A model generated the notes under the pieces. It was not told the origin of the DNA. It worked only from the letters and a program-made list of their open reading frames with translations, and made no database searches. Positions 20,755 to 31,940 of a DNA stretch of 64,000 nucleotides are shown here, in pieces (positions within the stretch are counted from its first letter, which is position 1; each line of letters opens with the position of its first letter). Source of the DNA: Helianthus annuus (lineage: Eukaryota; Streptophyta; Magnoliopsida; Asterales; Asteraceae); contig NC_035436.2 in assembly GCF_002127325.2 (NCBI RefSeq), positions 20,185,645-20,249,644 of the forward strand, read 5' to 3'. A program made the position numbers and the translations under genes.

Positions 20755-22625
20755 TGTAACATCCCAAAACTCGAATGTTTATAATTGCCATGTGTTCTTA
20801 TATGACTTAGCATGAAATAAACGACTAAGGTTATTTAACCTAGTTAAGTAACGCTCCAAAAACTCGAATTACTAAATTTGCTAATGAGACCCCATGTTTA
20901 ATAATATAGAATGTAGTAACTAGGTTATTATACCTAGTCAAAAGTTTAGCAAAGCAAACAAGTGAACAAACTTGAGGGACCATATATGAACAAGGGGGAA
21001 AGTTATGTTTTATTAAACAAAATCACAACACACAACACACATACATCGTGTGTGTGTGCGTGGAATGCTCTGGAGAAGAACAAAGGGGTGCAAACCCTAG
21101 TTCTTAAAGAAGTCCAAATTGAAGGTTGAATCCAAGCTCAAAATCATGAATAAACACGAATTAATGCTCACCATCACAAGAGGATCAAAAGGTATGTCTC
21201 AAAAACTAAGATTGGTGATCTTGTACGAAATGGGTTAGGTCTTAATCCATGAATTGGGATGAAATTAAGCATGAACATATGTTAGAATTATCATTGGAAT
21301 GTGAATTATGCAAGATTTGATGTTAATTGAGATTTGGAGATGAAACCCACTTGGGTTAGTAGAAATGGCGACATGGGTATGTCACCCATGTCCAATCTTT
21401 GTTTAATTCTTGATATGATATGTTGCATGTGACCAAATTGTTAGTTATATTGAATATGGTATGAGATTGAATTGTTATTGGTAGTTTGGATGATTGAAAA
21501 CAAGAATTAGAAAGAAAAGAATGAAGGTTACTTGTACATCATGTTTAGAAACTTGTACGCACGCCAAGTGTTTGATGAAATGTCTAGGTGAAGTTAGGAT
21601 GTGAGATTGTATGAAATGGCTTGATATATATGAATGAAACATGATAATGATGTAATTAGTAGTATACTAACTTGAGGAATGTGCCTTAGATGGAACTCAT
21701 ACAAGAATTCGGGATTGAATGTATGTGTTGGTCAAGACTATGCATTAGAAGCTTGTACATTGTGCTTGAACGGGCGATGCTCCCCATGTGTTTTTATTAA
21801 TCACTTAATTTCAATCAAGAAGTGAATGTGTACTAAATATATAATATATGACCATGCTAGTAAAGGATGATGTTATGAATTACGTTAGGTTGTCTAACTG
21901 AACAATGTGGTTGACAATTTATGTTGTATGCGTGTTAGTGAAAGTCAATGTAGATAAGAGCTGGAAAATGTGTATTAATATGAATAAGCATGAGTACTAA
22001 CATTATTATGGCATGACGACATGAAAGGATAGGAACCACACTAGCATGGACCAAGCATGAAAGGCTAACGGGTCGAAATGGGGCAAGGAAGCGGTTACGA
22101 ACATGGATGCACGAGGTAAGTGATTTCCGTAATCACTTCGTAGTACAAGTAAGTAATAAAGTGTTGTAATGAATTAAATATGATGTTTGAGGTCAAATAT
22201 GTGTTAAAGTCTTTCGTCGTAAATGATGGGTTTAAGGTTGACCAAAATGCCCATGATGGGTATTTTGGGGTAAACGAACTTAAAAGTGGTTTAGAAGCAA
22301 GTTATTCGATTAGAGTAATGTTTTGGACAGGTATGGAAGTGGGGATGATGGTTTGGTCAGTCGTAGACCAATTAATGCGCGAATACCCTTAACGGGTCAA
22401 ATAGTTAGATAATAGTTAAGTCGAATGTATGTAAGTTAAGGATTTCCGTAATCCGGAGGTAAGATTTTATGTTCATATGATAGAATGTGAATTTACAAGT
22501 ATGTAGGAAGAAACGGGAGGTCAAACGGGTAAACGGTTCAAAAGTTACGTGCGTTTTAGTGCGTACGGACGACGAAACGAACCTGCAGAAAACTGCAAAA
22601 ACTAGAGGGCGTCGCCAACGGGTAG

Positions 22626-22887
22626 GGTACCCAAAGGTGGGATCCTAAAGAATATGTAGTAATATGGTACCCAAAGGTGGGATCCTAAAGAATATGTAGT
22701 AATATGGTACCCAAAGGTGGGATCCTAAAGAATATGTAGTAATAGGGTACCCAAAGGTGGGATCCTAAAGAATATGTAGTAATATGGTACCCAAAGGTGG
22801 GATCCTAAAGAATATGTAGTAATATGGTACCCAAAGGTGGGATCCTAAAGAATATGTAGTAATATGGTACCCAAAGGTGGGATCCTA
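22626..22887 (+). repeat. 40-bp tandem array in 5' LTR (7 units)
   Basis: Units begin GGTACCCAAAGGTGGGATCC at 22626 and every 40 bp to 22866; the last is partial. The boundary before unit 4 reads AATAGGG instead of AATATGG. This marker base allows comparison with the 3' LTR array. Confidence 0.95.
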
Positions 22888-22912
22888 AATTAAGAATTTC
22901 CTTAAGTAGATA

Positions 22913-23235
22913 CGTATGAAGGTATGTATGTATGTATGTGTGAATATAAGTGGTATGTATGAATGAATGTATGTATGTATGTATGTAGGTGTGTATGTAG
23001 GTAGTATGTGTATGTGTATATATATATCCAAGTGAGTATGTACGAAAGTGTGTGCACGTATGTAGGGTTGTGAGAAGGCATGTAATAGGTATGTATGTAG
23101 ACATGTATGCATGTATGTATGTAGGTATGCACGTATGTAGGAACGTACGTATGAATGTAGGTACGTGGGTTTGTAAGTAGTTATGTGTGAACGGATGCAC
23201 ATATGTAAGTATGTATGAAAGTATATACGCATGTA
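22913..23235 (+). repeat. TATG-rich simple-sequence region of the LTR
   Basis: Degenerate (TATG)n / (GTAT)n repeats follow the 40-bp array; the 3' LTR equivalent is at about 28668-28976 and is shorter by one TATG-type unit near 22962. Antisense frames read His-Thr-Tyr-Ile repeats that are an artefact of the microsatellite. Confidence 0.85.
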
Positions 23236-23702
23236 TTCAATGAAATTGAGTATTGACGGTAATAATAATGTGCCTTGTGAACGAAGTGTAACGCAGGTAA
23301 AATGAGAAAGTCTCACCACGGAATGTACGATCAGATGGAAAGCTGGGATGTAAAGAATTAACGGAACAAAAGTAAACGTGAATAAATCTTGTATGTTTAT
23401 AATGCGTACTAATGTTATGAATTTAATGTGGTGAGCGCAGGTAGTACGAGTCATGAGGATCATCAAGGAACAGAGATCGAGGATCGAGTCACTAGTGAGA
23501 TTGTACGGGAACGTTGATGTATATAATGTAGTAAACATAAGCTATGTTTTTACTTAGTAAATAAGTCGATTGATGGATTTATGTGAAAGAGTTATGTTAA
23601 AGTTAATTTTTAAATAAGTTAAGGTGTTTATAATGAAAGAAAGTTTATGGCTTGAACTTCCGCTGCGACTTTTAGTCAAATACGTATTAGGGTCTTACAA
23701 GT

Positions 23703-23715
23703 TGGTATCAGAGCC
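23703..23715 (+). other. Primer-binding site (initiator tRNA-Met)
   Basis: TGGTATCAGAGCC lies 3 nt after the 5' LTR end and is complementary to the 3' end of plant initiator tRNA-Met. Confidence 0.9.
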
Positions 23716-24394
23716 CTGGTTTGAGGGAATCAAGTACGAGAAGGTAGGTACTTGAACTCAAACCTATGTGCTCTTGTGATAAGGAACCTGTACAATCCAT
23801 GACTCGATCAAGATCCAAAGGTAGAAATGGAATGAAAACGTGTATGTATGTATTCATATGAAGAAGCTAACGGTTTGCTATGTGCAAGGTAAGCTTAAAA
23901 GTTTGGAGAGGATGATCCGTGAATGCAGTCTAAGGTGGATGCTAAGGCAGGCAAGGATGCGAATGGACAGACGGACCCCAGGTACACAATGTTGACATGT
24001 ATGGGTACCGTTGTTAAAAGAAAAAGGAAAAAGTCTCCTTGGGAGGGTAAGTACTAAACGGAAGACAACGATATTGTCTTGGTAAAATTGTAAAAATGTA
24101 GCACGAACTGAGACCCACTAATGCGGACATAAGGCGATGATTACCTGAAGGCACGGAATTAGTATGTGAATTGCGCACCTGGCCAGTACGCAAGAAGCAT
24201 ATGACGTTCGTGAGACCGTGGTAATTATCGCAGGTATATCTGTAGAATTGGGTAACAGGTGGGCGTGCGGTGAAATGGGTAGTAAGACTCTCGGGAAATT
24301 GAGAGTACTATGTAAGAGTGAAAAGTATGAGTGATAAGAACAAAGAATGTTGAAACCGTAAGACAGTACGGATCAGCAATGTATGAATGAAATG

Positions 24395-24467
24395 TTTGAA
24401 TCCGCGAGACGGATTCAAAGAATGAAAGATGCGAATGCAATGTTTGAATCCGCAAGACGGATTCAAA
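24395..24467 (+). other. Two identical-stem hairpins in the retroelement interior
   Basis: TTTGAATCCG-CGAGA-CGGATTCAAA (24395-24419) and TTTGAATCCG-CAAGA-CGGATTCAAA (24443-24467) have perfect 10-bp stems and 5-nt loops, 48 bp apart. A decayed third copy, TCGAATCCGCGAAACATATT, follows at about 24501. Confidence 0.8.
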
Positions 24468-26221
24468 ACATAGAAGGTACGAAAGGTATGAATAATGCAT
24501 TCGAATCCGCGAAACATATTTAAGGTATAAAAGACGAAACTAGTCTACATAAGAAGTGTCGATAGTCTGACCGTGATTATGTTAAATGAGTCATATGGGC
24601 AAATGTAAAGTAAAGAAACAAAAGGATGATCGTAATGAGCATGCAGACCTAAGTTATAAAACGAAAGAAGGAAGTTTTGAACAAGGTATGTGTTAAATGT
24701 GTTAGAAATCGACTCTTAGAAGTCAGAATGAATGACGGGCTATGACCCAGACAATGGTTTAAGTATGAACAAAAAGGGTAAGTTTGTTAAGAATACTAAA
24801 ACGATGTAATGAATGTCTTTGTAAGTAAGCATGAATGGAAAGAAGTACGAAGAGTACCTCAATACATCTATGGTAAGTAAGAAATGACAGCCTGACCTGG
24901 AAAGGGTCAAACTGCAAAGGTTGATGAAATGAGGAACCAGAATAAAAGAATTGCATGTAAGGAATGAAATGCGGAATGTGTTAAAGTTTGTACGTAGGAC
25001 GTTGAAAAAGGAAATATAGGTGAGTAATCACCTAGTATAATGAATGCTTGAATGAAATGTGCTAACCGCAAAAATTGTAGATTATAATGTTAGGAACTCT
25101 TGATGTGATGAAACCAAACGAATTGGTGGAAGGATGTGCACGGGCGAAAGCGCATTACGCGGATGAATGAAATCTAGCCTGGTATGACTAGTACTCGTGA
25201 AGAATGCGGATCGATCTGGGTTGCAGATCGTCGATGGATGATATGAGATGAGGTCAGTAAAAAGTTTAACTTATGTTAGATAAGTATGAATTGGTTAATT
25301 GGGTACGACCTACGAAATGAATGATGGAATGGGTATGAATGTTATGATATGGAAAGTTTAATTTTAACAATTGACATAAGAAGAATGTATGTCAATAAGG
25401 AGTGAATTTCAAATGTTTGTAATGATCTTCGGGTGGTATTGAACTTAAATGATAGTAACTATGGAAATTCTGATAGAATATAAAAGACGGCAAATGTTAT
25501 TAAGAAATGCTAATTTTGATGCTCGGCTTGTTGGCCATGTTCATTTGAACAAGACATTGTAGAAAAGATACGCATGGCATAAATAACAGCAGTAACCATG
25601 GAAATAATGTTTAGTCTTTGTGGATTAAGTATGGATAAATAAGTTAAGAAGGGTGAATCTAGCTGTAATAATAAGTTCTTGAATGATTATAGTATGCGTA
25701 TGGTAATGTATCGACCCCTTTTATGAGCTTAGAGGTAATCGGGAGTAATGATAGTAATGGAATGTTTAACATGGCTCATAGTGATCAAAATGAAAGGTAG
25801 CGTATGGTGTATGAGTAGTATGAAATAAATCGATTTATTTCGATTAGCAAATATATGAATGAAAGATGCTTAGATAGGAAGTTAGAAACAAACCACAGAC
25901 TAAGGTTTATACAGTTAATAATTGTATACAATTGGAATAAACTCGATGAAAGAAACGTTAGTGATGATATGTGTTAAGAGCTAGTATTATGAAGTAAAAG
26001 ACAAAGTAAAAGACACTAATAAGAGCTCTGGAGCAGAGTCTAACATAAGTATAATTATGAAAGCAATTTACGTAATATGAGGGCATAGGAACGATGTGTT
26101 CAATTACGTTCATGCATGAATAACACCTTGTCAAGATCCCGAAAGCGTTTAGGTGGTAGTAAGTATTGTGAATGAACAACCTGAAAGGGGTAAGAGTAAA
26201 ATTGGTCTAGTTTGAATGAGA

Positions 26222-26243
26222 AAGGTTTCGGGGACGAAACCTT
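26222..26243 (+). promoter_or_regulatory. Pre-PPT stem-loop of the young retroelement
   Basis: AAGGTTTCG-GGGA-CGAAACCTT has a 9-bp perfect stem and 4-nt loop, and ends 18 nt before the 3' LTR. Homologous stem-loops precede the other two 3' LTRs of the nest. Confidence 0.75.
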
Positions 26244-28132
26244 CTTTAAGGGGGGTAGACTTGTAACATCCCAAAACTTGAATGTTTATAATTGCCATGT
26301 GTTCTTATATGACTTAGCATGAAATAAACGACTAAGGTTATTTAACCTAGTTAAGTAACGCTCCAAAAACTCGAATTACTAAATTTGCTAATGAGACCCC
26401 ATGTTTAATAATATAGAATGTAGTAACTAGGTTATTATACCTAGTCAAAAGTTTAGCAAAGCAAACAAGTGAACAAACTTGAGGGACCATATATGAACAA
26501 GGGGGAAAGTTATGTTTTATTAAACAAAATCACAACACACAACACACATACATCGTGTGTGTGTGCGTGGAATGCTCTGGAGAAGAACAAAGGGGTGCAA
26601 ACCCTAGTTCTTAAAGAAGTCCAAATTGAAGGTTGAATCCAAGCTCAAAATCATGAATAAACACGAATTAATGCTCACCATCACAAGAGGATCAAAAGGT
26701 ATGTCTCAAAAACTAAGATTGGTGATCTTGTACGAAATGGGTTAGGTCTTAATCCATGAATTGGGATGAAATTAAGCATGAACATATGTTAGAATTATCA
26801 TTGGAATGTGAATTATGCAAGATTTGATGTTAATTGAGATTTGGAGATGAAACCCACTTGGGTTAGTAGAAATGGCGACATGGGTATGTCACCCATGTCC
26901 AATCTTTGTTTAATTCTTGATATGATATGTTGCATGTGACCAAATTGTTAGTTATATTGAATATGGTATGAGATTGAATTGTTATTGGTAGTTTGGATGA
27001 TTGAAAACAAGAATTAGAAAGAAAAGAATGAAGGTTACTTGTACATCATGTTTAGAAACTTGTACGCACGCCAAGTGTTTGATGAAATGTCTAGGTGAAG
27101 TTAGGATGTGAGATTGTATGAAATGGCTTGATATATATGAATGAAACATGATAATGATGTAATTAGTAGTATACTAACTTGAGGAATGTGCCTTAGATGG
27201 AACTCATACAAGAATTCGGGATTGAATGTATGTGTTGGTCAAGACTATGCATTAGAAGCTTGTACATTGTGCTTGAACGGGCGATGCTCCCCATGTGTTT
27301 TTATTAATCACTTAATTTCAATCAAGAAGTGAATGTGTACTAAATATATAATATATGACCATGCTAGTAAAGGATGATGTTATGAATTACGTTAGGTTGT
27401 CTAACTGAACAATGTGGTTGACAATTTATGTTGTATGCGTGTTAGTGAAAGTCAATGTAGATAAGAGCTGGAAAATGTGTATTAATATGAATAAGCATGA
27501 GTACTAACATTATTATGGCATGACGACATGAAAGGATAGGAACCACACTAGCATGGACCAAGCATGAAAGGCTAACGGGTCGAAATGGGGCAAGGAAGCG
27601 GTTACGAACATGGATGCACGAGGTAAGTGATTTCCGTAATCACTTCGTAGTACAAGTAAGTAATAAAGTGTTGTAATGAATTAAATATGATGTTTGAGGT
27701 CAAATATGTGTTAAAGTCTTTCGTCGTAAATGATGGGTTTAAGGTTGACCAAAATGCCCATGATGGGTATTTTGGGGTAAACGAACTTAAAAGTGGTTTA
27801 GAAGCAAGTTATTCGATTAGAGTAATGTTTTGGACAGGTATGGAAGTGGGGATGATGGTTTGGTCAGTCGTAGACCAATTAATGCGCGAATACCCTTAAC
27901 GGGTTAAATAGTTAGATAATAGTTAAGTCGAATGTATGTAAGTTAAGGATTTCCGTAATCCGGAGGTAAGATTTTATGTTCATATGATAGAATGTGAATT
28001 TACAAGTATGTAGGAAGAAACGGGAGGTCAAACGGGTAAACGGTTCAAAAGTTACGTGCGTTTTAGTGCGTACGGACGACGAAACGAACCTGCAGAAAAC
28101 TGCAAAAACTAGAGGGCGTCGCCAACGGGTAG

Positions 28133-28634
28133 GGTACCCAAAGGTGGGATCCTAAAGAATATGTAGTAATATGGTACCCAAAGGTGGGATCCTAAAGAAT
28201 ATGTAGTAATATGGTACCCAAAGGTGGGATCCTAAAGAATATGTAGTAATAGGGTACCCAAAGGTGGGATCCTAAAGAATATGTAGTAATATGGTACCCA
28301 AAGGTGGGATCCTAAAGAATATGTAGTAATATGGTACCCAAAGGTGGGATCCTAAAGAATATGTAGTAATATGGTACCCAAAGGTGGGATCCTAAAGAAT
28401 ATGTAGTAATATGGTACCCAAAGGTGGGATCCTAAAGAATATGTAGTAATATGGTACCCAAAGGTGGGATCCTAAAGAATATGTAGTAATAGGGTACCCA
28501 AAGGTGGGATCCTAAAGAATATGTAGTAATATGGTACCCAAAGGTGGGATCCTAAAGAATATGTAGTAATATGGTACCCAAAGGTGGGATCCTAAAGAAT
28601 ATGTAGTAATATGGTACCCAAAGGTGGGATCCTA
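28133..28634 (+). repeat. 40-bp tandem array in 3' LTR (13 units)
   Basis: Units begin at 28133 and every 40 bp to 28613. The AATAGGG marker boundary occurs before units 4 and 10, exactly six units (240 bp) apart. This points to a single block duplication relative to the 5' LTR. Confidence 0.95.
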
Positions 28635-29447
28635 AATTAAGAATTTCCTTAAGTAGATACGTATGAAGGTATGTATGTATGTATGTGTGAATATAAGTGG
28701 TATGTATGAATGTATGTATGTATGTATGTAGGTGTGTATGTAGGTAGTATGTGTATGTGTATATATATATCCAAGTGAGTATGTACGAAAGTGTGTGCAC
28801 GTATGTAGGGTTGTGAGAAGGCATGTAATAGGTATGTATGTAGACATGTATGCATGTATGTATGTAGGTATGCACGTATGTAGGAACGTACGTATGAATG
28901 TAGGTACGTGGGTTTGTAAGTAGTTATGTGTGAACGGATGCACATATGTAAGTATGTATGAAAGTATATACGCATGTATTCAATGAAATTGAGTATTGAC
29001 GGTAATAATAATGTGCCTTGTGAACGAAGTGTAACGCAGGTAAAATGAGAAAGTCTCACCACGGAATGTACGATCAGATGGAAAGCTGGGATGTAAAGAA
29101 TTAACAGAACAAAAGTAAACGTGAATAAATCTTGTATGTTTATAATGCGTACTAATGTTATGAATTTAATGTGGTGAGCGCAGGTAGTACGAGTCATGAG
29201 GATCATCAAGGAACAGAGATCGAGGATCGAGTCACTAGTGAGATTGTACGGGAACGTTGATGTATATAATGTAGTAAACATAAGCTATGTTTTTACTTAG
29301 TAAATAAGTCGATTGATGGATTTATGTGAAAGAGTTATGTTAAAGTTAATTTTTAAATAAGTTAAGGTGTTTATAATGAAAGAAAGTTTATGGCTTGAAC
29401 TTCCGCTGCGACTTTTAGTCAAATACGTATTAGGGTCTTACATTTCA

Positions 29448-31940
29448 AAACTCCCAAGTCTCGATTCTTTTAGCCAAAATGCTTTTTCTCCAAGGTCTTC
29501 CTCTTGAATAAATTTCGGGACGAAATTTCCTAAAGGAGGGGAGACTGTAACGCCCTGCTTTTTCATACTTTCCATATTTAGAAAGCTCGCCTTGTAATGC
29601 TATTTTTGGAAATCTTGTATTATTGTAGTCGTCTTTTCGTTGTAAAATCCGAGACTTGGATCATAAATAAAATTCGTATTTCTTTAAATTCACCATCTAC
29701 ATATTCATACATGTTCATACGTTCGAATTCATTGTACATCGAATCCTTATTTGTAATTCATACTTATACTTATTCACGATGCATGTCCATGCTTGTCCTT
29801 ATATTGTTGATACCTAAAAACCCCTAATAATATGCTTATTTATACAACGGTTAATCATCTAATATGTGACATATACTTGTCACTTACAAACATGTTACAT
29901 ACTTGTACATTACACTTTTTACCTAGTTAAATCATGTTTTATTTCATATTTCACCTTGTTACAAGTTAGGGGAAACATTGTTGCATATTATTACACAACT
30001 TAATTAACAAAATTACTCATTATAATGTTTTAAAAAATAAAAAAAATAAAGAAATATGGCAGCCCCAATTCAGCAAAATTCAGCCCCATATAATTGGGTT
30101 TTGTGGGCTAGTTTCAAGGTGTAACCCCTTCTAAACACTTCCAAAGCCCAACCCATCGAAACCCTAATCCTTCCCCCTATAAATACCACTTATAACCAGC
30201 CTCCCTACCACTTTTGCAACACTAAAAACTCTCAAAACATCCTCCAAACCGTAGCTGAAAGCAAAGGTTCGAGCAGATTGACACCCCTTAACGAAAATGA
30301 GCATAACTCACTCAATTCTTATCCGATTCACTTGATTCTTTTTCCTACTTGCTTGGATAATCATGGTGTTCGATTCCTAGACTTCTCCTTGGAGAAATCA
30401 GACCTGGAAATGCCCCGAAATAGTCCATAAACTTTCTGTTTGATTTTTATGTTCTTCAAAACTTGTTTAAACCTATGCAACTTGTGTCTAACACATCTCA
30501 TGCCTATGTCCTAATACTTACAACTTATCCCATGGTTGGTTAAGCTTAAAAACAAGGTTGAGACATTTGAAATCAGAGGATTAAACCTCATAAACTTGGT
30601 GTTTTGTCTAGGGTTTCAACCCACAAATCATGTCAAACATAGTCTTTGATACATGAGTGATTATGGAACAACTTGGGTTGTCCAAACATACAATCCTCAC
30701 ATGATTTGATGATTTCTATTAGTTAGTTTACTTTACATACATGTAAAGACCTTAGTTCATGACCCTCCTTGGTTGTTTTTACATCAAGTGTAGTGGTGAA
30801 CATCAAAGGGGTACCTAAATGGAAGCCTTGTCTTCCTACCCCATCCATGACACCCATGACTCAGCTTGAGGTACCTAAATGAAGATGTAATCTTCTACCT
30901 CTTACTTGAATACTTGAACATTTGGACTTAATAATATGTGTATATTATACAACCTAAATACTATCTATGTACACTCGAATCATTGATGTTGAAATCATAT
31001 TCATTTGTCAAAGTAGTAGGTTATCATCTAAGGACTTAAACCTTGTTATGATTCTTATGGGTGTTCAACTCATGAAATCATTATAACCCTTGTGGTTACC
31101 AAGTGTCATACAAGTGTTATGTGTGAAGATGAATATTTTGATATAATATTTTCATGTCACTTTCATTCCGAATCTCGACTCTAAACATGCTTGAACTTAA
31201 ACCTTTACGCATTCAACCTTCCAACCTCGTCAACTTTGTCACATTGGATAGTCGGAAAACATATGCAAACTTTGTGAGTATACTCGTATTCCCCTTTTTA
31301 CTTTTACCACTTTTGGGGTGTAACATGTTTATCTATCAACAAACTTACACATGAACATTTTGCTTAAACACATGAACATTCCTATAACATGCTTGTATAC
31401 GTGATGGCTTGATGCTTTAAACTTGGATTTATCTTATGTGTTGAATTTATCATTAACTTCGTACGAGCCAAACCGTGACATATGTAGCGCTATAGGATTA
31501 ACGACCCGCCCCTTTATCTCGGTTATGTCATGAGCATATTGCGTTTCCTTGGTTTGATATGTTAGACACATACCATATTTAAAGGCTTATCTTGAATCAC
31601 ATGCTTGCTATGAGAAATTGTTCAAAACTTATCTTTTGCTATGTACGTATCAAACTTGTATACTCGCCTTTGCTTTTGCATTGAACTTTATTTTAACATG
31701 TTACAGGTGGATGTTGACGATGCTTAGATACACACTTAGAAAGAATTGTATTTGTATTGTATCATTTTATTATTCATGTTGTTGTACTTTGTTTCAAAAC
31801 CTTGTACTTGATTCTTTAGAAATGAAATGAAATGAAATGATTATTTAAATACTTGTCACAATTATTAGCGTTATGATGTCTCGAGCAATCTTCACACTTC
31901 GTCTCATCCCGATGTTTCCGCCATTGGTTGGGGTGTGACA
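29448..31940 (+). mobile_element. 3' end of second LTR element (LTR 29546-31940)
   Basis: Resumes the sequence interrupted by the young element. A stem-loop AAATTTCG-GGA-CGAAATTT (29510-29528) and a polypurine tract AAAGGAGGGGAGAC precede an LTR running TGTAACGCCC...GGTGTGACA (2395 bp). A TATAAATACC box near 30178, followed by a CT-rich leader, marks the likely U3/R promoter. No coding sequence is present and no 5' LTR lies in the window. Confidence 0.8.

Larger units (their letters stand above)
20755..29442 (+). mobile_element. Complete non-autonomous LTR retroelement (LARD-like), TSD TTTCA
   Basis: LTRs at 20755-23699 (2945 bp) and 26262-29442 (3181 bp) both run TGTAACATCCC...GTCTTACA. Perfect TTTCA duplications flank the whole element (20750-20754, 29443-29447). 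A primer-binding site TGGTATCAGAGCC (23703-23715), complementary to initiator tRNA-Met, follows the 5' LTR after three bases. A polypurine tract AAGGGGGGTAGAC precedes the 3' LTR. The 2562-bp interior has no gag, protease, reverse transcriptase or integrase ORF, so it must be mobilised by a partner. Termini and PBS are of a type common in plant Ty3/gypsy elements; the lineage is inferred. LTR comparison by eye shows three substitutions (20772/26279, 22398/27905, 23363/29106). Confidence 0.95.

Noticed and set aside
22180..22392. 70-aa ORF repeated identically at 27687-27899
   Set aside because: Identical only because both lie in the two LTRs; no domain, and the LTR is otherwise non-coding.
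22626..22887. Regular 40-bp repeats as a possible CRISPR array
   Set aside because: Units are directly adjacent with no unique spacers, and lie in a plant LTR.
22805..23538. Minus-strand ORFs of up to 217 aa with His-Thr-Tyr-Ile repeats (also at 28552-29281)
   Set aside because: They are translations of the TATG microsatellite inside the LTR; there is no domain and the frame depends on simple repeats.
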